A stretch of 17,873 bases of DNA from Nitrospirota bacterium (GTDB lineage Bacteria > Nitrospirota > Nitrospiria > Nitrospirales > UBA8639), in assembly GCA_029879555.1 (NCBI GenBank), contig JAOUQB010000013.1, positions 1 to 17,873 on the forward strand. Reading direction: 5' to 3'. Made by a program: the position numbers and the translations under genes. This document shows, in pieces, positions 1 through 7,837 of the stretch (its first letter is position 1; each line of letters starts with the position of its first letter). Below the pieces are notes generated by a model that worked only from the letters and a program-made list of their open reading frames with translations, had not been told where the DNA came from and did no database searches.

Positions 1-1419
1 TTTCCAACTCCCATTCATTTTCTGACTCCTGGAGGAGAAGATGTGGTCATTCCAGCTGGAATGTATCAGGTAGAAGTGGCAGAGGCTTGGTTGAAATTGA
101 TACCTGATGGAGAGCGGAGATTGGAAGCCATCTTGGTAGATGCCACTTCAGGGACGCACGAAGAAACGTTGACGGAGTCAGCGGTTCGATTAGAGGGAGA
201 ATCAGAGAATCCCGATGTCTTTCATTTGGCCATGGTGTTGTCAGATGGGACGGGACTGGAAGCCATTGGGACCCAAAGCGGTATTCGGCCGCGTGGGTGG
301 AGATCGGCGTTTGTGAGCAAGCTCAGTAACGCCAAAACTTTCGTGTCTCCCCAAAGGGCATATGTCTCAAGGCCTGGTTCACAAACGCAAGCTCAATTAC
401 GGCAACCGAAAATTCCACTACCTGGTTCTGGGAGCCAAACATTAGCGCCGGTTTCACCTGTCCTAAAGTCCATCAAATCCATTCACTATCGCGGGAACTT
501 TCCCAGTCACCGTAAAAACGGATGGAGTGACGCATTACAAGGTGTGGCTAACGATGACAAGCATTGGTTTTTTACGCAAGTCGGGCGACTCTGGAAATTT
601 CCGATATCCCACGATTTGAATACGAAGGTGTACCAGCCAGACTCCTCGAAAGGTATTCTCGCGGTGTCAATCCCGAAAACCTTACGTGACAAAGGATACA
701 ACCATTTTGGGGATTTAGATTATTTTGATGGGTATGTGTTCATACCCCTGGAGGGGTATCAGATAGAATGGCGAGATTTAGCTTTACACCCGAAGAAGAT
801 TGGGGTCACACCCAGGATCGCCGTATTTCGCGCCTCGACCCTTTCGTATGTTGGATCATTCCTGCTGCCTGAACAGACTCATGCCGGATGGTGTGCCATC
901 CATCCAATAACGAAGCGGCTTTATTCATCTAATAACCACATTTCCTCCACAAATCCCCTCTTTGTCTATGCCTTTGACTGGGGGCAACTCAAGACAGCAA
1001 CGGCATCTTCCATTTTGTCATGGCAGGCATCCCCCCAAAAGGAATTCCTCTTTGATGGACAGGGCCAAAATAAAATGACGATCAAACCCTACCTTCAGGG
1101 AGGAGATTTCTCAGCGTATGGGGAAGAACTCTACATCGTGAATGGGAAAGCGGACAAATTTACAAACACGGATGGAGGCATTTGGGTTTTTTCCGGCAAT
1201 GACCACAGGCTGCTGAAGCGGTCGTCTCAGAGCGGGGAGTTTAAGTTCGAATTTCACCCGGGTTGGAGCAAATATGAGGAGCCGGAAGGGATCACTATTT
1301 GGGATGTACCGAGTGGGAAGGCGCCACGAATTCCCCGCAGCCAGGCCCATGTGATCCTCCTCGATAACGATGCGGATACGGACGAATGGTATTTCAAGCA
1401 TTACGAGGTGATTCGTTGA
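1..1419 (+). CDS. PVHF-domain protein with propeller-like C-terminus (5' partial)
   Basis: The gene runs in from the left edge: the frame is open from base 1, and the codons before the GTG at 43 read PIHFLTPGGEDVV. This matches the shared PVHF domain of the central cluster, so 43 is not the true start. Visible residues 1 to about 98 are the last three quarters of that domain, ending in an EAIGTQSGIRPRG motif equivalent to EAIGSYSGIRSRG in the paralogs. A Ser/Pro/Gln-rich linker follows to about 150. Residues 155-472 form a beta-rich domain with repeated short hydrophobic strands, aromatic residues and an EPEGI motif, which suggests a beta-propeller. I do not recognise a named family. By analogy with its paralogs the missing N-terminus should hold a signal peptide, so the protein is probably exported. 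It is followed after 147 bases by the YkgJ-type gene. Confidence 0.8.
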   Translation, partial: FPTPIHFLTPGGEDVVIPAGMYQVEVAEAWLKLIPDGERRLEAILVDATSGTHEETLTESAVRLEGESENPDVFHLAMVLSDGTGLEAIGTQSGIRPRGWRSAFVSKLSNAKTFVSPQRAYVSRPGSQTQAQLRQPKIPLPGSGSQTLAPVSPVLKSIKSIHYRGNFPSHRKNGWSDALQGVANDDKHWFFTQVGRLWKFPISHDLNTKVYQPDSSKGILAVSIPKTLRDKGYNHFGDLDYFDGYVFIPLEGYQIEWRDLALHPKKIGVTPRIAVFRASTLSYVGSFLLPEQTHAGWCAIHPITKRLYSSNNHISSTNPLFVYAFDWGQLKTATASSILSWQASPQKEFLFDGQGQNKMTIKPYLQGGDFSAYGEELYIVNGKADKFTNTDGGIWVFSGNDHRLLKRSSQSGEFKFEFHPGWSKYEEPEGITIWDVPSGKAPRIPRSQAHVILLDNDADTDEWYFKHYEVIR

Positions 1420-1566
1420 CGCGAGGTAGTTTTTTCTGTTTTTGTGGGGAACGCGAAGAAAATCGAGATGGGGAGGCAACCTACCACCTAGTGCGATGAG
1501 CCAAACGAGTCTTGTTGATCCATTTTCGACTCTGTCCTCAATCTGACGGCAAGAACGAATATATTT

Positions 1567-2283
1567 ATGACTAGAGATTCAAAAATGGAGGAGCTCGCTC
1601 GCGACAGTCCATTCTCCTACACCTGTCACCAGTGTTCACGCTGTTGCTATGACAAACGTATTCAGGTGAATCCGTATGAAGTGGCGAGATTGGCTCAAAA
1701 TAAGGGGCTCTCCACGACTGAATTAATTGCCAACTATTTAGAGCTGGGGAAACCGTACTTAGATAATCAATCTGATGGGGCCTGTGTGTTTTTGACGGAT
1801 CAAGGGTGTGGTGTGCATGCGGATCGTCCGCTTGTCTGCCGTATCTACCCGTTAGAGCAACGGTTGACGGGTGAAGGACGCGAATCGTTTCACTATGCAA
1901 GGCCTCATCCAGAAACCGAAGGGATGTATGGTCAGGCAGGAACCGTCAAAGATTTTCTGATGGCCCAAGGACTCCCGCCTTTTCTGGAAGTGCGAGACCG
2001 TTACGTGGCCGTCGTGTATCGGTTGCTAGATATCCTTGCTCAAGACGTCGAAGACCATGAAGATGCACTTGAGACCGCGAAAGACGTTTTCAGTGACGAC
2101 GCTTCCATCCAGCAAGCCTTAGGAGAATGGTTGGATATGGATGTCGTGGTGGCCCGTCATTGTCAGGCGCATCGCCTCAATGAACCCTTTGATCTTGAAG
2201 AACGACTCACGGTATATCTTGAAGTCATGGAAGATTGGATCAATCACCACTCAATAGGAGGCAATCATGAAAATCAAACCTAA
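1567..2283 (+). CDS. YkgJ-family cysteine cluster protein
   Basis: This 238-residue protein has the CxxCxxCC signature of the YkgJ / Fe-S oxidoreductase-like cysteine-cluster family (PF03692) at residues 20-27 (C20, C23, C26, C27). Further conserved cysteines are C73, C81 and C91, within GACVFL and RPLVCRIYPL. Family members are thought to bind Zn or an Fe-S cluster through these cysteines; their substrate is generally unknown. There is no signal peptide, so it is cytoplasmic. The C-terminal third is acidic and helical. The ribosome binding site is weak, and the ATG at 1585 (M7) is an alternative start that would still keep the cysteine motif. The gene's last 17 bases overlap the next gene, which suggests translational coupling. 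Confidence 0.88.
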   Translation: MTRDSKMEELARDSPFSYTCHQCSRCCYDKRIQVNPYEVARLAQNKGLSTTELIANYLELGKPYLDNQSDGACVFLTDQGCGVHADRPLVCRIYPLEQRLTGEGRESFHYARPHPETEGMYGQAGTVKDFLMAQGLPPFLEVRDRYVAVVYRLLDILAQDVEDHEDALETAKDVFSDDASIQQALGEWLDMDVVVARHCQAHRLNEPFDLEERLTVYLEVMEDWINHHSIGGNHENQT

Positions 2284-2644
2284 GAATTCCAAGGTGCTGA
2301 ATCGAACGAAAACTATCGCGGCTACGGTTGCCGCCTTGGGAGCCGCGATTGGAGTCAGTATGGGTGATGTTCTGGCTGGATCGCCGAATGTACAAGTTCC
2401 CGAATCTGGGAAATCAGCGATATCTAGTCAAAAACTCCAAAAACCAGATGTCCGAACCCCAAAGGTCGAACGGGAATTGAAGAAACGACCACCGACCGTT
2501 AGTGGAAAAGTTTTTCGTCCGGATGTTCGAGCAGACAAAAGTTCGAGTTCTGGCCTCCAGAAGCGTCTCGATGCACAAAGAGAAAAAAGTGGCATTATTA
2601 TTGAAGGCCGGCCTGGTGTGAAGGGCAGTAAAATTGCAAAATAA
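2267..2644 (+). CDS. small basic exported protein, unknown function
   Basis: A 125-residue protein whose start is fixed by a strong AGGAGG at 2256-2261, five bases before the ATG. It overlaps the end of the YkgJ-type gene by 17 bases. Residues 1-16 are basic, residues 17-36 are a hydrophobic Ala/Val/Gly stretch, and a possible signal-peptidase site is VLA|GS near residue 38. The mature part is Lys/Arg/Ser/Pro-rich and low in complexity, with no cysteines, and is probably disordered. It could be periplasmic or anchored by an uncleaved N-terminus. I do not recognise a family. Coupling to a cysteine-cluster protein hints at joint function but does not prove it. Confidence 0.75.
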   Translation: MKIKPKNSKVLNRTKTIAATVAALGAAIGVSMGDVLAGSPNVQVPESGKSAISSQKLQKPDVRTPKVERELKKRPPTVSGKVFRPDVRADKSSSSGLQKRLDAQREKSGIIIEGRPGVKGSKIAK

Positions 2645-2699
2645 CGCGCAGTCATACCAAGGTACGTGTGATCAATTTAAATTAACCCATGGTTGAGAG

Positions 2700-2720
2700 C
2701 GGATTGCAAGTCACAATCCG
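2700..2720. terminator. hairpin between convergent genes (weak)
   Basis: CGGATTG at 2700-2706 and CAATCCG at 2714-2720 form a 7-bp stem with a 7-base loop, between the ends of the + strand gene (2644) and the - strand small-gene set (2765). No T-run follows directly, so a terminator role is only a suggestion from position. Confidence 0.3.
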
Positions 2721-2764
2721 TGAGTTCGGTTTGCTCATTTGTGCTGGATGGAGAGGGCTTTTTT

Positions 2765-2980
2765 TCAGTCTGAAGATTCTTGCAGGGGATAGTTGAGAAA
2801 GATCCGGCGGGTCGGGGCTTTACATTGTTGAAGGAAGCGAAGCAGTTCAAATAACCGAAGAGGCCCTTGAGCGGTACAATCAATCACTCCCTCCTCATTC
2901 ACTCGCCAGACCCAGTGGTTCGCACGAAGGAGAGACATGCCTTCTTCACAGGATCGGCTTATTGCCATTGTGGTGTTCAT
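2765..2980 (-). CDS. small protein of unknown function (71 aa)
   Basis: Third gene of a compact - strand trio. The start is supported by GGGAGG about nine bases upstream of the ATG, and the upstream zinc-ribbon gene stops only 15 bases away. The protein has a mixed alpha/beta character, with motifs such as VWRVNEEGVIDC, LRLFELLRFLQQC and RRIFLNYPL. It has no signal peptide or membrane segment. The amphipathic central helix and the gene spacing make it a credible real gene rather than a chance frame, but I recognise no family. Confidence 0.6.
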   Translation of the reverse strand: MNTTMAISRSCEEGMSLLRANHWVWRVNEEGVIDCTAQGPLRLFELLRFLQQCKAPTRRIFLNYPLQESSD

Positions 2981-2995
2981 CTTCTTTTTCCTCCC

Positions 2996-3205
2996 TTAGT
3001 GCCGGTGGTCCATAGAATTGGCGAGGACCTTCGCGCAGTCGGAACAACAGACTTCCTGGTTGGAGACAGACACCAACCGAATATAATGTTCGCACCGGAC
3101 GCAATACAGATATCCTGATCCATAAAATCGATAGGGATAGGTAGGCAATAACCTATGCCAATTGACAGTTTCGATTGGCAGCATGGGACCGGTCAGGGAC
3201 AGCAT
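2996..3205 (-). CDS. small zinc-ribbon-like protein (69 aa)
   Basis: Residues 35-57 hold CVRC (C35, C38) followed by CCSDC (C53, C54, C57). This is the paired CxxC arrangement of a zinc ribbon with about 15 residues between knuckles. The N-terminal half is aromatic-rich (NWHRLLPTYPYRFYG). A GAAAGG about eight bases upstream supports the ATG at 3205; M8 is an alternative start. It has no export signal. It sits between the 26-residue membrane peptide (34-base gap) and the 71-residue gene (15-base gap), so the three are probably co-transcribed. Zinc binding is inferred from cysteine spacing; the partner (protein or nucleic acid) is unknown. Confidence 0.62.
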   Translation of the reverse strand: MLSLTGPMLPIETVNWHRLLPTYPYRFYGSGYLYCVRCEHYIRLVSVSNQEVCCSDCAKVLANSMDHRH

Positions 3206-3239
3206 GGTATCAGCCTTTCATATCCATATGATGCCGTGA

Positions 3240-3320
3240 TTACGGTCGCCATAGCCAAAACATCGACAACAGTCCCAGTAGACTGATTCCGCTGATGGTG
3301 ATGAAAAATGTGCTTTCCAT
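3240..3320 (-). CDS. 26-residue single-span membrane peptide
   Basis: The frame from ATG at 3320 encodes a very short peptide starting MESTFFITIS and ending in MFWLWRP. Residues 5-24 are almost entirely hydrophobic (Phe, Ile, Leu, Gly, Met, Trp), enough for one membrane span. An AAAGG-type ribosome binding site lies about nine bases upstream, and the stop is 34 bases before the zinc-ribbon gene. A chance origin cannot be excluded for so short a frame; hydrophobicity, ribosome site and position argue for it. Confidence 0.45.
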   Translation of the reverse strand: MESTFFITISGISLLGLLSMFWLWRP

Positions 3321-3632
3321 ACATCTTGCCTTTCTAATGGGGGCAGTCGTTTGTAGTCAGTTCCTGATTCACATGAAACGCAACCTTGATGCCACAACAG
3401 GCCTGCCGGCATTGAACCAGCAGGGAATCAGTCAACTTATTGATTTTCAAGGAAAAAATAAGAGAGAAACTGCTTGTGGCCTGGGAATCTTTGGGCGTAT
3501 TGAATGAGGGGTGTATAGAGGTGGGTACAGCCTGTTTCTAAAACATTGAAAAGCAGATGACCGTTCGAAGAGATCCCGCATGGGTAGGGGAAGGCTTTGA
3601 GCCTGTCCAGCTTTCTTGCTGGGAGCACCCAA

Positions 3633-3673
3633 GAGGCCCGAACTGCTTCCAGAGTGGAATGGTTCGGACTCTC
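3633..3673. repeat. imperfect hairpin in the 3321-3772 gap
   Basis: GAGGCCCGAAC (3633-3643) pairs imperfectly with GTTCGGACTCTC (3662-3673), and the loop itself contains CCA...TGG-type pairing. It lies in a 452-base stretch between the small-gene trio and the VgrG-like gene in which I find no convincing gene. It could be a transcript end for the VgrG-like gene about 100 bases earlier, or a remnant of a mobile repeat. Confidence 0.3.
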
Positions 3674-3772
3674 GGGGATCTATCGGGTCGATGCATCAGA
3701 AGCCATCAAGCTCGTAGGGGGTGGCAGGTCGATCCGAAGATATTCCCGACGACCGACATGTTTGATGGGTTC

Positions 3773-5380
3773 TTACCGTCGTGGTACCAACGAAGGTGAC
3801 TTCAGTCCGGTGGGCGGTTGAAGCCTCTGTCTGGTGGCACTTGGCGTCGTCATCGTTGAGGAAGCCGTAATGCCGTTCGGGCTCAATTGAATAAATTGAT
3901 TGCCCGATCGCAGAATGAGTCGTTCCTGGTTTGGCGTGGTGTCGATGAGGACTTCATTGATTGTTCCTGATAAGGACTGACTTTGAAAGAGCGATTGGAA
4001 TTTATTGGCCGGTAAGGAGGAAGGTGGCAGGTCTTTGCCATTCCACAGACTTCCAATGACCACGGGCCGATTCGGGTCACCATGCTCAAAGGCCAGCACC
4101 ACTTCATCGCCCATGTCGGGAATCCACATGGCCGTATTCCCCACGCCCGTGGCAATTTGAGCCACCCGGACCCAGCCGGCGTCTCCTTCGGTTTTATTAG
4201 TGAAGGCCGGGTTTCGCCATGGGAATCGCACCCGGACGCGGCCAAATTCATCGACATGCTTCACTTCTCCTTCCGGGCCAACGACGAGCCCAGGGAGAAC
4301 GCCGGACACGACAGGGTGCGGGGTCGTGGGAGTAGGCCGGAAAATCACATTGGTGGGCAGACAGGTGAAGGTATTCCGGTAGGATTTGGGTGTGCCTTCA
4401 TGCTCGACTCCGGTGATCACGTATTCTTGGTTGAAATCCTGACGGGGATGTCCCACGAGGAGGAACCGAAATCCCGCTTGCAGTTGAGGGTAGGTCGATT
4501 CTCCCCGGCAAGCCTCCCCCTCGGTTACGTGCGCATCGAGTCGGAGCCTGGCCACACGTTGTGACTCTTGTGGGGAGGCCACTGGAGCGGGGAAGATGTC
4601 TTCCCGGAGATCGGAGAATTGGGGTGATTGAACCGAGGCGGTCAAATTGATGTGTGGAATGCGCCAATTGAAGTCTCCTGCTTGCGTCCGACCCGAATGA
4701 AGTCCTTGCCCGCGGGAGAACACGGTGATTGAGGGAGACGCTTTGGCACTGAAGAGGAGTTTCCCGGGAGGGAGGATAGGAAAAGCGGTGTTGGCATCTC
4801 CAAGGATGACCTTTTCTCCGGATGCGGTAGGTTCAAAGTGGTAGTGAATGCCCTCGTCTTCCAAGAGCCGTGAAACAAATGCCAGTTCAGATTCTTGATA
4901 CTGGAGCGTTAATTCTTGAGGTGGAAACGAGGCATTCAACCTCATTTCAAAATCAGAAATTCCGGCTTCATTGAGAAGAGTGTTGATAATTTGGACGGGC
5001 GTCATATCCTCAAAGGTCCGGCTGGTGACGCGGTAGGCCAGACGATTGAAGACGGGCACCAGTCGCACTCGATACTGACCTTGTCGCCCTGATACGCCCA
5101 TCTGTTCCACGCGCTCCACCATGCCGGCGACGGATCGGCCCCTGGCCACCGCAATCTGAAAGGGCTGGCCGACGATGTTGTCAAAGTTCAGTGCAGGGTG
5201 AGGGACGGTGAGGTCAATCTCAAACGCGAATGGCTCTGAAATGCCTTCGGTGCCGGAAAATTGTACGACCGACCCTTGGGAAAGAGCCGCCAGATCCGGA
5301 TTGACCGCCGCCTGTCCAGTGGCCAGGATGCCGAGGGCCAATGTGAGGAAGGTAAGCATGAGGAATGGTTTCTTGAACAT
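3773..5380 (-). CDS. vgrG-like: VgrG-like spike hub with Sec signal peptide
   Basis: This 535-residue protein has the normal VgrG core. Residues ~40-350 are the gp27/phage late control D-like hub (for example LTLQYQESELAFVSRLLEDE, then GIHYHFEP). Residues ~360-450 are the gp5 OB-fold with DEFGRVRVRFPW, WVRVAQ, MWIPDMGDEVVLAFEHGDP and NRPVVIGSLWNG. Two things are unusual. Residues 1-24 form a clear Sec signal peptide (MFKK, a hydrophobic core, GQA|AV). The protein also stops about 85 residues after the OB-fold without the octad-repeat needle of ordinary VgrG. AAGGAGG seven bases before the ATG at 5380 fixes the start; a frame extending to 5455 has no such support. It is the last gene of the - strand cluster, which also encodes exported needle and tube proteins. 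Hub identity is certain; periplasmic or extracellular location is inferred from the signal. Confidence 0.92.
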   Translation of the reverse strand: MFKKPFLMLTFLTLALGILATGQAAVNPDLAALSQGSVVQFSGTEGISEPFAFEIDLTVPHPALNFDNIVGQPFQIAVARGRSVAGMVERVEQMGVSGRQGQYRVRLVPVFNRLAYRVTSRTFEDMTPVQIINTLLNEAGISDFEMRLNASFPPQELTLQYQESELAFVSRLLEDEGIHYHFEPTASGEKVILGDANTAFPILPPGKLLFSAKASPSITVFSRGQGLHSGRTQAGDFNWRIPHINLTASVQSPQFSDLREDIFPAPVASPQESQRVARLRLDAHVTEGEACRGESTYPQLQAGFRFLLVGHPRQDFNQEYVITGVEHEGTPKSYRNTFTCLPTNVIFRPTPTTPHPVVSGVLPGLVVGPEGEVKHVDEFGRVRVRFPWRNPAFTNKTEGDAGWVRVAQIATGVGNTAMWIPDMGDEVVLAFEHGDPNRPVVIGSLWNGKDLPPSSLPANKFQSLFQSQSLSGTINEVLIDTTPNQERLILRSGNQFIQLSPNGITASSTMTTPSATRQRLQPPTGLKSPSLVPRR

Positions 5381-5523
5381 CAGTAGCCTCCTTACATTGA
5401 ATCGAAATAGCAATGAATGCAAGTCACCTGTTGAGGAGTCGAATGTGGGTGACACCCAGCATATCAGTTATTTCCGGCCTGTCTTCACCGGCCCCTCAAT
5501 ATAGTTTTTTAAGGTAACTTCAC

Positions 5524-6501
5524 TTATTTATCCCAGAAATCGCACACAAAGCGGAGGCTGTCGATGTAAATGCCATGCCGTCCACGAATGGCTTTGCCGA
5601 CTTTTCCCGATGGGCAGTGAAATCTACCACTGTTGGAGGAGTAATTAGTCCCAAACTGGGCAACGCATCGCCCAGACCCTGTTCTACACTCAGTGCTGGT
5701 AGAAAATTCCGGCATTTTTTGGGCTGGCAGCCATGGGCTGCAAGGAAGGAACCCGGATTCAATAAACTGACCTGAAAGTACCGAGATCCCCTGTACCACA
5801 TCGCCTTGATTGCACCGAGTGGGGCGGGCCAATCCTCCACTCCCACCAACCGGCCCTCTTGTGAACTCATTGCCCAGGGCACCAGTTTGTGGATTGACTT
5901 GTTGGCAAATAATGCCAATGGCATCGAGCCACATTCCACTTTTATAAGTCACTCCGACGAGGACCGATTGGTTACCGCAATCCAGGTTATAGGAACGATT
6001 GCCTCCACTTCCTCCAAATAACGGGGTAGAAAATTCAGTTGGCGTCGTGCTCTGAGAGGTTGAACTCAGCGTTCGTAATCGCTGAATCGTTAACAATGAA
6101 AGAGTGCCTCTCGAACGAATGCCGCTATAGCTGCCGATGGCTTCCAGGCGTTTGCCGTCCGGCAACAGTAAGGCTAGGTGGTGGGTGTTGGGCTGTTCGC
6201 CTTCAGCCGACAGTGCCATGGGTGTCGTGAGGGATTCCTCATGTGTGGCCGACTGGGCTTCCAATAAGGCCGCATCCACAGTTTGTCGGCCGCTTGGCGT
6301 CACCCGGAGCCATGCTTCGGCAGGTTCGACGGCATAGTCTCCAGCAGGTAACACCACATCACTGCCCTCGGCGTTGGTAAAGTGCACGGGTTGTTCAAGG
6401 GTCACTGTCGTATCGGCGAATGCCGACGGGACCGCTAAGGCGACAAGGTACAGAACCGCGCCTGTCATGAATGAAAAAATACTTCCAATGTGGTTTCGCA
6501 T
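5524..6501 (-). CDS. exported PVHF-domain protein with three-fold lectin-like domain (copy A)
   Basis: A 325-residue protein. Residues 1-29 are a signal peptide (AFA|DT). The PVHF domain (about 30-132) runs from TTVTLEQPVHF through AEGSDVVLPAGDYAVE and HHLALLLPDGKRLEAIG to SYSGIRSRG. After a Ser/Thr linker the C-terminal ~165 residues contain three similar units, each a Gly-rich turn, a Cys, a VxG-type strand, a Gly-aromatic-Asp turn and a second Cys: FGGSGG...LDC...IICQQV; GPVGGSGG...RC...LPCSPW; a degenerate third ending FVCDFWDK. Three-fold Gly/Cys units recall beta-prism lectins (jacalin or VMO-I like), an inference that suggests glycan binding. AAGGAGG precedes the ATG. It lies 143 bases upstream of the VgrG-like gene. 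Confidence 0.82.
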   Translation of the reverse strand: MRNHIGSIFSFMTGAVLYLVALAVPSAFADTTVTLEQPVHFTNAEGSDVVLPAGDYAVEPAEAWLRVTPSGRQTVDAALLEAQSATHEESLTTPMALSAEGEQPNTHHLALLLPDGKRLEAIGSYSGIRSRGTLSLLTIQRLRTLSSTSQSTTPTEFSTPLFGGSGGNRSYNLDCGNQSVLVGVTYKSGMWLDAIGIICQQVNPQTGALGNEFTRGPVGGSGGLARPTRCNQGDVVQGISVLSGQFIESGFLPCSPWLPAQKMPEFSTSTECRTGSGRCVAQFGTNYSSNSGRFHCPSGKVGKAIRGRHGIYIDSLRFVCDFWDK

Positions 6502-6805
6502 ACTTCCTCCTTTTGACGTTGGTATTGTTAAATCTCTTGCGGGTATATTCCCCGCTGCTCGCGGCGTAAACTACTCGCATGGGCAACAATTCAGACACTA
6601 GAATTGAAAATAACTCGGGAAGCATGGCCATGAAAATATGATAGGGAAATATGACCAACAACAGGGAGACGCCTATCAGAAGTTATACACTAATCACCAG
6701 TTGGCACTCTTCTAATACCCGTCCGCTTGCGGCGGGGATCATTTATTAACAATTGATTTTTTAGAACGACTATCTTTTCACCATCCGTACTGGCAAACGA
6801 GAACC
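6502..6805. other. 304-base intergenic region with two palindromic elements
   Basis: This is the largest gap inside the central cluster and contains no gene I can support. Two related GC-rich palindromes lie in it: CCGCTGCTCGCGG at 6552-6564 and CCCGTCCGCTTGCGGCGGGG at 6718-6737. Both resemble one CCGCTGCTTGCGG-type dispersed intergenic repeat in degraded form. The second is placed to act as a weak transcript end for the gene at 6806. Confidence 0.4.
6633..6661 (-). promoter_or_regulatory. candidate sigma-70 promoter for copy A and the VgrG-like gene
   Basis: On the - strand TTGTTG (6661-6656) and TATTTT (6638-6633) are separated by exactly 17 bases, about 130 bases before the copy A start codon. 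If real, it would give the last two genes of the cluster their own promoter. This is a pattern match only. Confidence 0.33.
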
Positions 6806-7762
6806 CTATTTATCCCAGTTGTCGCAGACAAAACGTGCGCTATCGACATATAGGCCATATTTTCCCCTGAAGGCTTTCCCAGCCATGCCAGCAGGGCAAA
6901 AGAAGAGATCGCTGGGAGCCCCCCCGCTTCCGCCAAATGCCAGACAGGCTGCCGTGCCGGGATTACAGATCTGACTGGACACCGGCGCTTTTCGTGAAGG
7001 CTCCCACCGGCTACAGCGCATATGGAATTCATTGATGTATTGCCCGGAAAACGCTTTGATGCCTTGAGCCACGTCCCCGGCGCGACATCGAGCGATCCTG
7101 GCTTGACCTCCGCTACCCCCCACGGGGCCCCTGGTGAATTCCCGTTCCAAGGCTCCGGTTTGGGGATTGACCTGCTGACAGATAATCCCTAAGGCATCCA
7201 TCCATAGGCCAGCCTTATAAATTGCTCCAACCATGACGGACCCACTGCCACAATCCAGATTATAGGAACGGGTCCCTCCACTTCCTCCAAACCTCGGCGT
7301 CGAAAATTCAGTATTGGTCGTGCTGGAAAGCGTACGCAAACGTTGTAGGGTTAATAGGGAAAACCCGCGAGAGCGGATGCCACTATAGCTTCCGATCGCT
7401 TCCAGCCGCTTACCATCCGGCAGCAGAAGGGCAAGATGATGCGTATCAGGGGATTCTCCTTGAGTCGAGACGCCGAGCGGAGCCTTGAGGGTTTCTTCAT
7501 GCCTGGCTACCTGGGCTTCCAACAACAGGGCATCGACGGCTTGCCCCTCGCTCGGCGTGACGCGGAGCCATGCATCAGCGGCGTTAACCTCATAGTCCCC
7601 TGCATCCAGCACCACATCACTTCCCTCCGCAGTGGTGAAGTGCACCGATTGGTCTAGAGTAATGGTTGTGTCGGCGAAAGTTGTTCCTATCCCCGACGTA
7701 AACAACGAAAGAAGAAACGTTCCGGCTATGAGTAAAAACATCGCTCGTCTACGCGTTCGCAT
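6806..7762 (-). CDS. exported PVHF-domain protein with three-fold lectin-like domain (copy B)
   Basis: A 318-residue paralog of the genes at 5524 and 8745. The signal peptide starts MRTRRR and ends TFA|DT near residue 31. The PVHF domain follows (TTITLDQSVHF, AEGSDVVLDAGDYEVN, LLLPDGKRLEAIGSYSGIR). The C-terminal domain again has three Gly/Cys units: FGGSGGTRSYNLDC to IICQQV, GPVGGSGG to RCSRW, and FGGSGG to FVCDNWDK. Here the third unit keeps the GGSGG turn that copy A has lost, which makes the three-fold repeat easiest to see. AAGGAGG lies just before the ATG. It is 75 bases downstream of the coiled-coil PVHF gene. Confidence 0.82.
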   Translation of the reverse strand: MRTRRRAMFLLIAGTFLLSLFTSGIGTTFADTTITLDQSVHFTTAEGSDVVLDAGDYEVNAADAWLRVTPSEGQAVDALLLEAQVARHEETLKAPLGVSTQGESPDTHHLALLLPDGKRLEAIGSYSGIRSRGFSLLTLQRLRTLSSTTNTEFSTPRFGGSGGTRSYNLDCGSGSVMVGAIYKAGLWMDALGIICQQVNPQTGALEREFTRGPVGGSGGQARIARCRAGDVAQGIKAFSGQYINEFHMRCSRWEPSRKAPVSSQICNPGTAACLAFGGSGGAPSDLFFCPAGMAGKAFRGKYGLYVDSARFVCDNWDK

Positions 7763-7837
7763 AATACCTCCTTGGTCATCTCATTGAATGTATGGTGAAC
7801 ATTGAACATCGTATTCTGGGTCTTCCCACTGAGGGTT

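Noticed and set aside
3695..3772. Frame following the VgrG stop reads KHVGRREYLRIDLPPP, resembling the start of a PilZ domain
   Set aside because: It has no start codon of its own, meets a stop after about 25 codons, and no other PilZ motif follows in any frame.
5381..5455. Longer start for the VgrG-like gene at 5455
   Set aside because: The extra 25 residues have no ribosome binding site and would bury the signal peptide; AAGGAGG supports 5380.
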